Source: JBDHTS01 sp039808845 (GTDB lineage Bacteria; Pseudomonadota; Alphaproteobacteria; Micavibrionales; Micavibrionaceae). From it: a DNA stretch of 12,129 nt. The stretch spans positions 1 to 12,129 of the forward strand of contig JBDHTS010000069.1 of NCBI GenBank assembly GCA_039808845.1. Direction: 5' to 3'. Under the pieces are notes generated by a model. The model did not search any database. It had not been told where the DNA came from and was given only the letters and a program-made list of their open reading frames with translations. Below, piece by piece: positions 6,460 through 12,129 of this stretch. Numbering within the stretch: position 1 is the stretch's first letter; every line of letters starts with the position of its first letter. Position numbers and translations under genes: made by a program.

Positions 6460-6637
6460 AGATCTGGCTTTCGATTGATTCGGTTATAACCGGTTTGCTG
6501 AAGATGAGTAGGGCGTGAAACGCGATTTTGCGTTTATCCACAATAATAACATGACTTATTGAACATTACGGAATTTTAAAGCGGGCTGAAGCATTGGTTA
6601 TCCAAAGCTGCATCATTGACAGGCAGGAGAGATGACC
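6460..6637. promoter_or_regulatory. Divergent intergenic region with palindromes and DnaA-box-like sites
   Basis: This spacer lies between the two outward-reading genes. It contains the perfect 12-bp palindrome CGGTTATAACCG (6481-6492), overlapped by AACCGGTT (6489-6496); a 6-bp hairpin AAACGC/GCGTTT (6518-6523 with 6530-6535); a consensus DnaA box TTATCCACA (6534-6542); and an 8-of-9 match TTATCCAAA (6598-6606). The stretch around 6541-6580 is AT-rich. I could not identify a convincing -35/-10 pair for either gene. Confidence 0.4.
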
Positions 6638-7102
6638 ATGCATACTGTTGCCGCTCAGGATATTCCGAACTATAGATTCGCCGCCTTCACCGCGCTTCAG
6701 GAGGCGGAAAAGTCATATGAGAGAGTCATCCTTCCCACAGCGGGCGAAGGTCTGTTCGAAAATGAAACGGTCGGGCTTTTCATGCGTCACCTGCGCCAGG
6801 TTCCGAACAGCCGTATGGATATTAAAATCCTTTCGGCCATACAGTTCACGGCAGACAGCATGAATAACAGCGACGCGCTCGTTTCCAAAACGCTGGTGGA
6901 TATGGGGCTGCGTGCGCCGCGTCAGGCTTTTCCGGCAGGCTTCCTCGATTTTATCGACCGGAGCTTTGCCCGCCGGTGCTGGGATTTCAGCGATACGCCC
7001 CCGTCCTCCATCGCCGCTTTGAAGGACCACTGGGATAAAATCGGCGAAAATGTCTTTGCGGGCTGGATGGGGAGCGACAGAAGAAGCTATAGCTACGCGT
7101 GA
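6638..7102 (+). CDS. Hypothetical protein, 154 aa
   Basis: I do not recognise this protein. It has no signal peptide or membrane segment, so it is probably cytosolic. The N-terminal half reads as helices with alternating charged and hydrophobic residues (AAFTALQEAEKSYERVILP, then VGLFMRHLRQVP), and the middle holds DIKILSAIQFTADSMNN. The C-terminal third contains several Trp residues and ends RRSYSYA. No catalytic or binding motif stands out. Two starts are possible: ATG 6632 lies only 2 bases after AGGAG (6625-6629), while ATG 6638 lies at the usual 8-base spacing, so I chose 6638. The codon composition matches the neighbours, and the strong ribosome-binding site and length support a real gene. 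It is followed after 66 bases by the Acg-like gene on the same strand, which may share its transcript or have its own promoter. Confidence 0.7.
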   Translation: MHTVAAQDIPNYRFAAFTALQEAEKSYERVILPTAGEGLFENETVGLFMRHLRQVPNSRMDIKILSAIQFTADSMNNSDALVSKTLVDMGLRAPRQAFPAGFLDFIDRSFARRCWDFSDTPPSSIAALKDHWDKIGENVFAGWMGSDRRSYSYA

Positions 7103-7108
7103 CGTTCA

Positions 7109-7129
7109 GTCATAATCCTGTCATAATCC
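7109..7129 (+). repeat. Tandem 10-base direct repeat upstream of the nitroreductase-like gene
   Basis: GTCATAATCC occurs at 7109-7118 and again at 7120-7129, an 11-base period close to one helical turn. Each copy holds CATAAT, a good match to a -10 element, but no matching -35 is present at 16-18 bases. The repeat could be a pair of regulator half-sites or chance. Confidence 0.4.
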
Positions 7130-7168
7130 CATGGATTGATTGGCATTTGTATTTTTAAGGGATCAATC

Positions 7169-8284
7169 ATGGCTGCGTTTATGGATGCCTGGAAAGTCAG
7201 CGAAAAGGATTTTCCGCAGAAGGGATCTGTTTCAGACAAACTGGAGTTCTGCGTTCGCTACGCCATTTTGGCTCCCTCCGTCTATAACGCCCAGCCCTGG
7301 TATTTCAGAATTAGCGGCAATCGTTGCTCCGTTCACGCCGATCGCCGTCATGCTCTGCCGGTCATCGATCCGGACGATCGCGCCCTGACCATGAGCTGCG
7401 CGGCGGCCGTCTATAACCTGCGTCTGGCCGTACGGTATTTCGGATATCGGGAGACGGTGGATTTTCTGCCCGATCCATCCGATGAAAGTCTGCTGGCACG
7501 GATCACGATGGGCGAGGCCGGGAATGCACCCGACGCGGAAACCGAGACGCTGTTCAAAGCCATTACCAAACGCCATACCAACCGGGGCATTTTTATGGAG
7601 CGCGCCGTGCCGGAGGAAGCCCTGCGTGCTCTGCAATCCGCCGCGTCGAAGGAAACGGGCTGGCTTCATATCTGCGTGCCGGCGGAACGCCGCGCCGTTC
7701 TGCGTATGGTGGCGGAGGCGGATCATGTGCAATCCGGTGACAAGCATTTCCGCCGCGAGCTGGCCGCCTGGACCGATCCACGCCGGGAGCGGGGCGGGGA
7801 AGGGATGGCCCATCTCGGTTTGAAATACAGGGATGTGATCAACCGCCTGACACCCACCATTGCGCGGCGTTTTGAAAGCGCGGACGGTGTGGCGGCGGAT
7901 GAAAACGCTCTGGATCGCGGGTCGCCGGTTATTGCCATCCTGGGAAGCAGCAAAGGCGGGGCGCTGCAGCGGCTGATGGCCGGGCAGGCGATGATGCGGG
8001 TCATGCTTCAGGCTGAAACTTTGGGGCTGGCGGTCTCTTCGCTGAGTCAGCCCTGCGAGGTGCCTGCCCTGCGGTTGATGCTGCATGATGAGCTGGAGCT
8101 TCAGGGGCGGGCCCAGATGATCCTCCGGATCGGTTACGCCGCCCAGAAAGCCGTCTTTTCCCCGCGCCGCCCAATCGCGGATGTGATCGAATATGAAGGC
8201 GGGATCGGTGGCCTGAAAAAAGCGGCCAATGACAGCCTGAAAAAGGGCTTGCTGAGCGGGTTTGGTCTGTTCAGGAAGAAATAA
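7169..8284 (+). CDS. Acg-type FMN-binding nitroreductase-like protein
   Basis: This protein resembles the Acg family of nitroreductase-fold proteins (type member Rv2032 of Mycobacterium tuberculosis), flavin-binding proteins often induced by hypoxia or stress. Their catalytic activity is poorly defined, and some are thought to store FMN. With the start at 7169 it has 371 aa, longer than the roughly 330 of Acg. Motifs are LAPSVYNAQPWYF (34-46), the DPDDRALTMSCAAA stretch (68-81) leading into YNLRLAVRYFGY, and KRHTNRGIF (134-142). A second nitroreductase half follows, with SPVIAILG, a long helix near AGQAMMRVMLQAETLGLA, and MILRIGYA. The tail is basic and amphipathic (SLKKGLLSGFGLFRKK). An upstream in-frame TTG at 7136 is possible, but ATG 7169 has AAGGGA (7157-7162) at ideal spacing. 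No partner gene identifies the substrate. Confidence 0.8.
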   Translation: MAAFMDAWKVSEKDFPQKGSVSDKLEFCVRYAILAPSVYNAQPWYFRISGNRCSVHADRRHALPVIDPDDRALTMSCAAAVYNLRLAVRYFGYRETVDFLPDPSDESLLARITMGEAGNAPDAETETLFKAITKRHTNRGIFMERAVPEEALRALQSAASKETGWLHICVPAERRAVLRMVAEADHVQSGDKHFRRELAAWTDPRRERGGEGMAHLGLKYRDVINRLTPTIARRFESADGVAADENALDRGSPVIAILGSSKGGALQRLMAGQAMMRVMLQAETLGLAVSSLSQPCEVPALRLMLHDELELQGRAQMILRIGYAAQKAVFSPRRPIADVIEYEGGIGGLKKAANDSLKKGLLSGFGLFRKK

Positions 8285-8300
8285 CGGTTCTCATTTAAGC

Positions 8301-8329
8301 TTGATATTTCCGGCAAACCCCTGTATATC
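8301..8329 (+). promoter_or_regulatory. Probable rpsB promoter
   Basis: TTGATA (8301-8306; 5 of 6 consensus) is followed after 17 bases by TATATC (8324-8329; 4 of 6 consensus). Transcription would begin near 8336, about 110 bases before the rpsB start codon and just upstream of the structured leader. Confidence 0.65.
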
Positions 8330-8351
8330 CGCCGCACTGAGTAAATTCACA

Positions 8352-8433
8352 TGCGGGAAGCGGCAGAAACCTGCCATCCGGTGTTTCGGTAAGAAACTCC
8401 TTTTTCCCGCAGAGGTAACAACCGGAAAAAGGA
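8352..8433 (+). promoter_or_regulatory. Structured rpsB leader, candidate S2 autoregulatory switch
   Basis: One fold is a three-way junction. The closing stem is 8352-8359 with 8404-8411 (TGCGGGAA/TTCCCGCA, 8 bp, perfect). Inside it are hairpin 8362-8366/8371-8375 (GGCAG, AAAC loop, CTGCC) and hairpin 8383-8387/8393-8397 (GTTTC, GGTAA loop, GAAAC). The rival fold pairs 8398-8407 (TCCTTTTTCC) with 8424-8433 (GGAAAAAGGA), 10 perfect base pairs that cover the AAGGA Shine-Dalgarno sequence of rpsB. The two folds share 8404-8407 and exclude each other. In E. coli, S2 represses rpsB-tsf through the leader; a similar role here is inferred. Confidence 0.65.
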
Positions 8434-8443
8434 AAGATTTCAT

Positions 8444-9310
8444 ATGCCTATGCCTGATTTCACGATGCGCCAGCTGCTCGAGGCCGGCGTTCACTTCGGT
8501 CACCAGACCCGCCGCTGGAACCCCAAGATGAAGCAATACATCTTCGGTGTCCGTAATGGCGTGCACATTATCGACCTGCAACAGACCGTGCCGATGCTCG
8601 ATCGCGCTTTGAAAGCTCTGCGCGACATTGCCGCCAATAACGGACGTGTGCTGTTCGTCGGCACCAAACGTCAGGCGCAGGATCAAGTCCGCGAGGCGGC
8701 CAAGCGTTGCGGCCAATACTATGTGAACCACCGCTGGCTTGGTGGCATGATGACCAACTGGAAGACGGTTTCCGGTTCCATCGCCCGCTTGCGCGAATTG
8801 GAGTCCATTCTGGATGGAGATACCTCTGGCTACACGAAAAAAGAAACCCTGATGCTGACCCGCGAGCGGGAAAAGCTGGACCTGTCCATCGGCGGGATCA
8901 AGGAGATGGGCGGTCTGCCTGACGCGCTGTTCATCATCGACACCAACAAGGAAGACATCGCGGTGCACGAGGCGAACAACCTCGGCATTCCGGTATTCGC
9001 CATCATCGACACGAACTCCGATCCGAAAGGCATCGACTTTCCGATCCCTGGCAACGATGATGCCTTGCGCGCCATCGAACTATACTGTGAACTGGTCTCC
9101 GGCGCGGTGCTTGACGGGCTTCAGACAAGCCTGAGCCGTTCGGGCGCAGATCTTGGTGCTTCCGAAAACCCGGTCGAAAAGCTGCCCGAGGGCAAGCGCC
9201 GGGGCGGACGCGGCAAAGGCAAGGCAGCCGAAGGCGAAACCGAGGCGAAAGCCGCCGAGGAAGCGCCTGCCGCCGAAGCGGAAGAGCCGAAAAAAGCCGC
9301 CCAGGCTTAA
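8444..9310 (+). CDS. rpsB: 30S ribosomal protein S2
   Basis: S2 is a protein of the 30S subunit that joins late in assembly, needs S1-related contacts and is essential. The start is typical (PDFTMRQLLEAGVHFGHQTRRWNPKMKQ contains the family opening), followed by FGVRNGVHIIDLQQT, VGTKRQAQD (72-80), HRWLGGMMTNW (96-106), GLPDALFIIDT and AIIDTNSDP. The conserved core ends near residue 230. A further 58 or so residues are rich in Ala, Glu, Lys and Gly (ENPVEKLPEGKRRGGRGKGK, then AAEGETEAKAAEE), so the protein has 288 aa against about 241 in E. coli. The ribosome-binding site AAGGAAAG (8429-8436) sits inside the leader's alternative helix. Two nearby ATG codons (8444, 8450) are possible starts. tsf follows after 31 bases, so the usual rpsB-tsf operon is present. 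Confidence 0.98.
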   Translation: MPMPDFTMRQLLEAGVHFGHQTRRWNPKMKQYIFGVRNGVHIIDLQQTVPMLDRALKALRDIAANNGRVLFVGTKRQAQDQVREAAKRCGQYYVNHRWLGGMMTNWKTVSGSIARLRELESILDGDTSGYTKKETLMLTREREKLDLSIGGIKEMGGLPDALFIIDTNKEDIAVHEANNLGIPVFAIIDTNSDPKGIDFPIPGNDDALRAIELYCELVSGAVLDGLQTSLSRSGADLGASENPVEKLPEGKRRGGRGKGKAAEGETEAKAAEEAPAAEAEEPKKAAQA

Positions 9311-9341
9311 TCAGGTGTAACTTTAAAAATACGAGGACGAT

Positions 9342-10265
9342 ATGGCTGAGATCACTGCATCGATGGTCAAGGACCTGCGCGAAAAAACCGGCGCGGGCAT
9401 GATGGACGCGAAAAACGCCCTGGTCGAAAACAAGGGCGACATGGAAGCGGCGGTCGACTGGCTGCGCAAGAAAGGCCTGGCGAAGGCCTCCAAGAAATCC
9501 AGCCGCACGGCGGCGGAAGGCCTGGTCGCCATCGCTATCGACGGCCCGAAAGGCGTGGTGGTCGAGGTCAACGCGGAGACGGATTTCGTCGCCCGGAACG
9601 AGTTGTTCCAGGACTTCGTGCGGAAAACGGCCTCTATCGCTCTGGCGAAAGCGTCTTCGGTCGAGCAGCTGGCTTCCGCCGATTTCGGCGGCGGCAAGGG
9701 CGTCCAGGATACGCTGACCGAACTGATCGCCAAGATCGGCGAGAACATGACCCTGCGCCGCATGAGCCGCCTGGAAGTGTCCGAAGGCGTCGTGTCCGGC
9801 TACGTTCATAACGCCGTTGCGCCGAACCTCGGCAAGATTGGCGTTCTGGTCGCGCTGGAGTCGAAGGGCGACAAGGAAAAGCTGGCCGTGCTGGGCCGCC
9901 AGATCGCGATGCATGTCGCGGCCGCGTTCCCGCAATACCTGCATTCCGGCGAGGTGGAGCCCGCGGCGCTGGAGCGTGAAAAGGACGTGATCCGCGCCCA
10001 GGCGAAGACAGAAGGCAAGAAGGACGACATCATTGAGAAGATGCTGGAAGGCCGCGTCCGCAAATTCTATGAGGAAGTCTGCCTGCTCGACCAGAAATAC
10101 GTGATCGACGGCGAAACCAGGATCTCCAAGGTGATCGAGGACGCCGCGAAAACCATCGGCGCGCCCGTCACGCTGAAAGGCTATGCCCGCGTCCAGCTCG
10201 GCGAAGGCATCGAAAAGGAAGAAAAGGACTTTGCGGCGGAAGTGGCCGCGGCTGTGAATGGCTAA
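9342..10265 (+). CDS. tsf: Translation elongation factor Ts
   Basis: EF-Ts is the nucleotide-exchange factor that releases GDP from EF-Tu. It has 307 aa. The N-terminal UBA-like domain opens with AEITASMVKDLREKTGAGMM and continues through KNALVENKGDMEAAVDWLRKKG (to about residue 45). The core that contacts EF-Tu has the hallmark TDFVARN at 80-86. A dimerisation and C-terminal segment follows, with LRRMSRLE, PQYLHSGEVE, EGRVRKFYEEVCLLDQ and the final QLGEGIEKEEKDFAAEV. The ribosome-binding site GAGG (9333-9336) lies five bases before the ATG. The gene follows rpsB after 31 bases with no terminator. Instead of pyrH, it is followed after 32 AT-rich bases by an unrelated 121-aa gene. Confidence 0.98.
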   Translation: MAEITASMVKDLREKTGAGMMDAKNALVENKGDMEAAVDWLRKKGLAKASKKSSRTAAEGLVAIAIDGPKGVVVEVNAETDFVARNELFQDFVRKTASIALAKASSVEQLASADFGGGKGVQDTLTELIAKIGENMTLRRMSRLEVSEGVVSGYVHNAVAPNLGKIGVLVALESKGDKEKLAVLGRQIAMHVAAAFPQYLHSGEVEPAALEREKDVIRAQAKTEGKKDDIIEKMLEGRVRKFYEEVCLLDQKYVIDGETRISKVIEDAAKTIGAPVTLKGYARVQLGEGIEKEEKDFAAEVAAAVNG

Positions 10266-10297
10266 AAACTAAAAAATAAAAATTTGGGAGGATTTAC

Positions 10298-10663
10298 ATG
10301 TCGTTGTTGCTTGTTTTTGATAATAAAGTTACTCCTCCTAAACTTAAGCCACGGGGGATGACGATGCTGGAATTATCGGCATGGAGAAAAGCCTTTGGCG
10401 AAGCGTGCGGTAGTTTGGGTTGGACCGTTGAGTCGTCCAGTGTATCAGAACTGGATGGTAGGTCCGTCAGAAAAATATGTTTAACTGGACAACAAAAGTC
10501 CGTCCCTCAGGAGTCGCTTGGACAACATCTTGACCGGCTGCCATTTCCTTTTGTCATTCATTGCCCTGTGCCAGTGAAAAAGGCGGGTGGGTGCAAAGGG
10601 GTAACAGAACCTCGTACATTGGAAATGAGGGGGCCACATTTGTTGGTTAGTGCGCTCGACTAA
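10298..10663 (+). CDS. Orphan 121-aa protein inserted between tsf and pyrH
   Basis: I do not recognise this protein. It has no signal peptide or membrane segment. Residues 1-20 are hydrophobic then basic (MSLLLVFDNK, followed by PPKLKPRG). A likely helix is at 24-40 (LELSAWRKAFGEACGSLGW), and the C-terminal half contains FPFVIHCPVPVKKAGGCKG. There are four cysteines (37, 61, 89, 99). Translation is well supported: GGGAGGA (10286-10292) is the strongest Shine-Dalgarno sequence in the window, five bases before the ATG. Composition differs sharply from its neighbours: hand counts give 27 of 60 G+C at 10321-10380 and 23 of 60 at 10441-10500, against 41 of 60 in tsf at 9661-9720. Both flanks (about 10264-10285 and 10661-10683) are AT-rich. 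It looks like an acquired gene placed in the operon so that it is co-transcribed with tsf. Function unknown. Confidence 0.7.
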   Translation: MSLLLVFDNKVTPPKLKPRGMTMLELSAWRKAFGEACGSLGWTVESSSVSELDGRSVRKICLTGQQKSVPQESLGQHLDRLPFPFVIHCPVPVKKAGGCKGVTEPRTLEMRGPHLLVSALD

Positions 10664-10683
10664 TTTATGCCTATTTAAAATTC

Positions 10684-10712
10684 ACAGCCGCGTTGCTTTG
10701 CAGCGCGGCTGT
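10684..10712 (+). other. Strong hairpin between the orphan gene and pyrH
   Basis: The segment 10684-10696 pairs with 10700-10712 over 13 bp, including one G-U pair, around a TTT loop (arm ACAGCCGCGTTGC). No T-run follows on the plus strand, so it is not a classic intrinsic terminator. It could be an attenuating or mRNA-stabilising structure, or mark the right edge of the inserted segment. No good promoter is visible between it and pyrH. Confidence 0.6.
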
Positions 10713-10781
10713 CGCTACATTAGAGCGTTTTGACGAAGCGTTGAGAGTGCCATGTCCACAGCGACCGCCAGGAAGATCGGA

Positions 10782-11519
10782 ATGCCAGAAGCCAAGCCTT
10801 TGAAATTCAAGCGCGTTCTTTTGAAAATGTCCGGCGAGGTCCTGATGGGGCCGCGCGAGTTCGGGCTGGATCCGGCCACGGTCGCTCGTGTCGCGTCCGA
10901 CATCAAGCAGGTCGTGGACATGGGGGTCGAGGTTTGCGTCGTGGTTGGCGCGGGGAATATCTTCCGCGGCGTGTCCGGCGCGTCCCAGGGCATGGACCGG
11001 ACGACGGCGGATTACATGGGCATGCTGGGCATCGTCATCAACGCGCTGGCGTTGCAGAACGCCCTGGAGCAATGCGGCGTGCCGACCAGGGTGCAGTCCG
11101 CCATCCGCATGGATGCGATCTGCGAGGCTTATATCCGCCGCCGCGCCCTGCGGCATATGGAGAAGGGCCGGGTCGTCGTGTTCGCGGCGGGCACGGGCAA
11201 TCCCTATTTCACGACCGACACGGCGGCGGCCCTGCGCGCCTCCGAAATGGATTGCGACGCGTTCCTGAAAGGGACGAAGGTGGACGGCGTCTATACCGCC
11301 GATCCCATGAAAAACCCCGATGCCAAGCATTATGAAAGCCTGACTTATCTGGACGTTCTTACCAAGGATCTGAAAGTCATGGACGCGACGGCGATTTCCC
11401 TGGCGCGCGAGAACAATATTCCGATCCTTGTTTTCAATGTGCGCGAGGAAGGCAATTTCGCGAAAGTGATGCAGGGCACGGGCAAGTACACGATCGTGAC
11501 CGATAAAAAAGAGGCCTGA
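10782..11519 (+). CDS. pyrH: Uridylate (UMP) kinase
   Basis: PyrH transfers phosphate from ATP to UMP, giving UDP for RNA, DNA and cell-wall precursors. The bacterial enzyme is a hexamer of the amino-acid-kinase fold. With the start at 10782 it has 245 aa, near E. coli's 241, and FKRVLLKMSGE aligns at the same offset as E. coli YKRILLKLSGE. Motifs are LLKMSGE (13-19), GAGNIFRG (56-63), MGML (79-82), AAGTGNPYFTTD (135-146) and KGTKVDGVYTADP (163-175). An ATG at 10752 would add ten residues, but ATG 10782 has AGGAAG (10770-10775) at ideal spacing; the upstream one has only GAGAG. The gene is followed by frr with one base between stop and start, so translation is likely coupled. In most relatives tsf is directly upstream; here an orphan gene and a hairpin intervene. 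Confidence 0.97.
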   Translation: MPEAKPLKFKRVLLKMSGEVLMGPREFGLDPATVARVASDIKQVVDMGVEVCVVVGAGNIFRGVSGASQGMDRTTADYMGMLGIVINALALQNALEQCGVPTRVQSAIRMDAICEAYIRRRALRHMEKGRVVVFAAGTGNPYFTTDTAAALRASEMDCDAFLKGTKVDGVYTADPMKNPDAKHYESLTYLDVLTKDLKVMDATAISLARENNIPILVFNVREEGNFAKVMQGTGKYTIVTDKKEA

Positions 11520-11520
11520 A

Positions 11521-12075
11521 ATGAGCTACAAAAAAGAAGACCTGAAACGCCGCATGGATGGCGCGTTCGACGCGGCGAAAAACGAATTCGCGGGCCTGCG
11601 CACCGGCCGTGCGTCATCGCATATGCTCGAACATGTGACGGTCGAGGCCTATGGCAGCCGGATGCCGATCAACCAGTGCGGATCGGTGACTGTGCCGGAG
11701 CCGCGCATGATCAACGTCCAGGTCTGGGACGCCAGCATTTCTAAATCCGTCGAGAAGGCGATCCGCGAGGCGGGACTCGGCCTCAATCCCATCGGCGAAG
11801 GCTCGTTGATCCGCGTGCCGGTGCCGGAACTGACGGAAGACCGCCGCAAGGAACTGACCAAGGTCGCGGGCAAATACGCCGAAAACGCCCGCGTCGCCAT
11901 CCGCAACATCCGCCGCGACGGCATGGACGGGGTTAAAAAAATGCTGAAAGACAAGGCGATCTCGGAAGACGATGAAAAGCGCCTGTCGGATGAAGTGCAG
12001 AAGATGACCGACGAATACATCAAGAAGGTGGATACGCTGCTGGCGGATAAGGAAAAGGATATTATGACGGTTTGA
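11521..12075 (+). CDS. frr: Ribosome recycling factor
   Basis: RRF works with EF-G to split the post-termination ribosome complex so that the subunits can be reused; it is cytosolic and essential in most bacteria. The 184-aa product has the standard length (185 in E. coli). The first helix holds the conserved LRTGRASSHMLEHVTVEAYGS. The small beta-domain includes TVPEPRMINVQVWD and the LGLNPIGEGSLIRVPVPELTEDRRKEL signature. The return helices carry ARVAIRNIRRDG and end in DTLLADKEKDIMTV. Its ribosome-binding site (GAGG, 11511-11514) lies within the last codons of pyrH. After the stop, 54 bases remain in the window without a recognisable terminator or new start, so the operon probably continues beyond the edge. 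Confidence 0.98.
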   Translation: MSYKKEDLKRRMDGAFDAAKNEFAGLRTGRASSHMLEHVTVEAYGSRMPINQCGSVTVPEPRMINVQVWDASISKSVEKAIREAGLGLNPIGEGSLIRVPVPELTEDRRKELTKVAGKYAENARVAIRNIRRDGMDGVKKMLKDKAISEDDEKRLSDEVQKMTDEYIKKVDTLLADKEKDIMTV

Positions 12076-12129
12076 TTTGGATAATTAGAGCGTTGGATGA
12101 TTAGATGATTGGATCGGCGGTTACAGCTT

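Noticed and set aside
6534..6606. Replication origin at the DnaA boxes
   Set aside because: Only one exact and one near box are present, with no cluster, no typical origin-flanking genes and no dnaA nearby.
6616..6621. TTGACA as a promoter -35 for the 154-aa gene
   Set aside because: It lies immediately before the ribosome-binding site, so a transcript from it would start inside the gene.
7232..8086. 284-codon antisense frame within the Acg-like gene
   Set aside because: The plus-strand frame has nitroreductase motifs and a good ribosome-binding site, while this one has neither.
8398..8433. Hairpin in the rpsB leader as an intrinsic terminator
   Set aside because: No T-run follows the right arm, which instead carries the Shine-Dalgarno sequence; a translational switch is the better reading.
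9003..9944. Long antisense frame across the rpsB-tsf junction
   Set aside because: It covers two certain genes on the plus strand; composition is typical of an antisense shadow.
10730..10735. TTGACG as a -35 element for pyrH
   Set aside because: The matching -10 would fall inside the pyrH coding region, and no -10-like sequence is found at 16-18 bases.
12076..12129. Short GATGATTAGATGATTGGA repetition after frr as a regulatory repeat
   Set aside because: The similarity is only a few bases of simple ATGATT repetition and the region is cut by the window edge.

Overview
The window looks like a chromosomal segment of an alphaproteobacterium with moderately high GC. This placement is an inference from three things: the rpsB-tsf-pyrH-frr block, a Rickettsia-type 17-kDa surface-antigen lipoprotein, and a dispersed palindromic element of the type whose translation reads PAKAG / PAFAGMT, which is frequent in alphaproteobacterial genomes. 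The genus cannot be fixed from the sequence alone.

Layout. (1) 2-2761, plus strand: the 3' end of an outer-membrane beta-barrel gene, a zinc/manganese-type ABC substrate-binding protein (ZnuA-like) and an overlapping ABC-3 permease (ZnuB-like), forming a metal-uptake operon. No ATPase gene is visible. An 83-bp palindromic repeat lies inside the signal-peptide region of the znuA-like gene. (2) 2752-3411, minus strand: pdxH (pyridoxal phosphate synthesis), tail to tail with znuB and divergent from a glycine-zipper lipoprotein (3486-3983). The short divergent spacer carries a 16-bp inverted repeat over a candidate pdxH promoter. (3) 4003-4887: a strong intrinsic terminator, then rlmJ (23S rRNA adenine methyltransferase). 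rlmJ converges on an uncharacterised lipoprotein gene, and the two share one TTAA as both stop codons. (4) 5539-6459, minus strand: a cysteine-synthase-like PLP enzyme. Its divergent upstream region holds a 12-bp palindrome and a consensus DnaA box. (5) 6638-8284: an unrecognised 154-aa protein and an Acg-type nitroreductase-like protein. (6) 8301-12075: the translation/nucleotide block rpsB, tsf, an extra 121-aa gene, pyrH and frr.

How the genes work together. Block 6 couples translation (S2, EF-Ts, ribosome recycling factor) with UMP kinase, a familiar bacterial cluster. It begins with a good sigma-70-type promoter and a leader RNA that can fold as a three-way junction. An alternative 10-bp helix that would mask the rpsB Shine-Dalgarno sequence shares bases with the closing stem, so the two folds exclude each other; this is a plausible S2 autoregulatory switch. 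The most unexpected coding feature is the AT-rich 121-aa orphan gene between tsf and pyrH. It has a very strong ribosome-binding site and a base composition unlike its neighbours, which suggests a transferred or newly acquired gene inside an otherwise conserved operon.

I found no CRISPR array, tRNA, rRNA, transposase or prophage gene. Functional calls rest on motifs and recalled family similarity, not on database searches.
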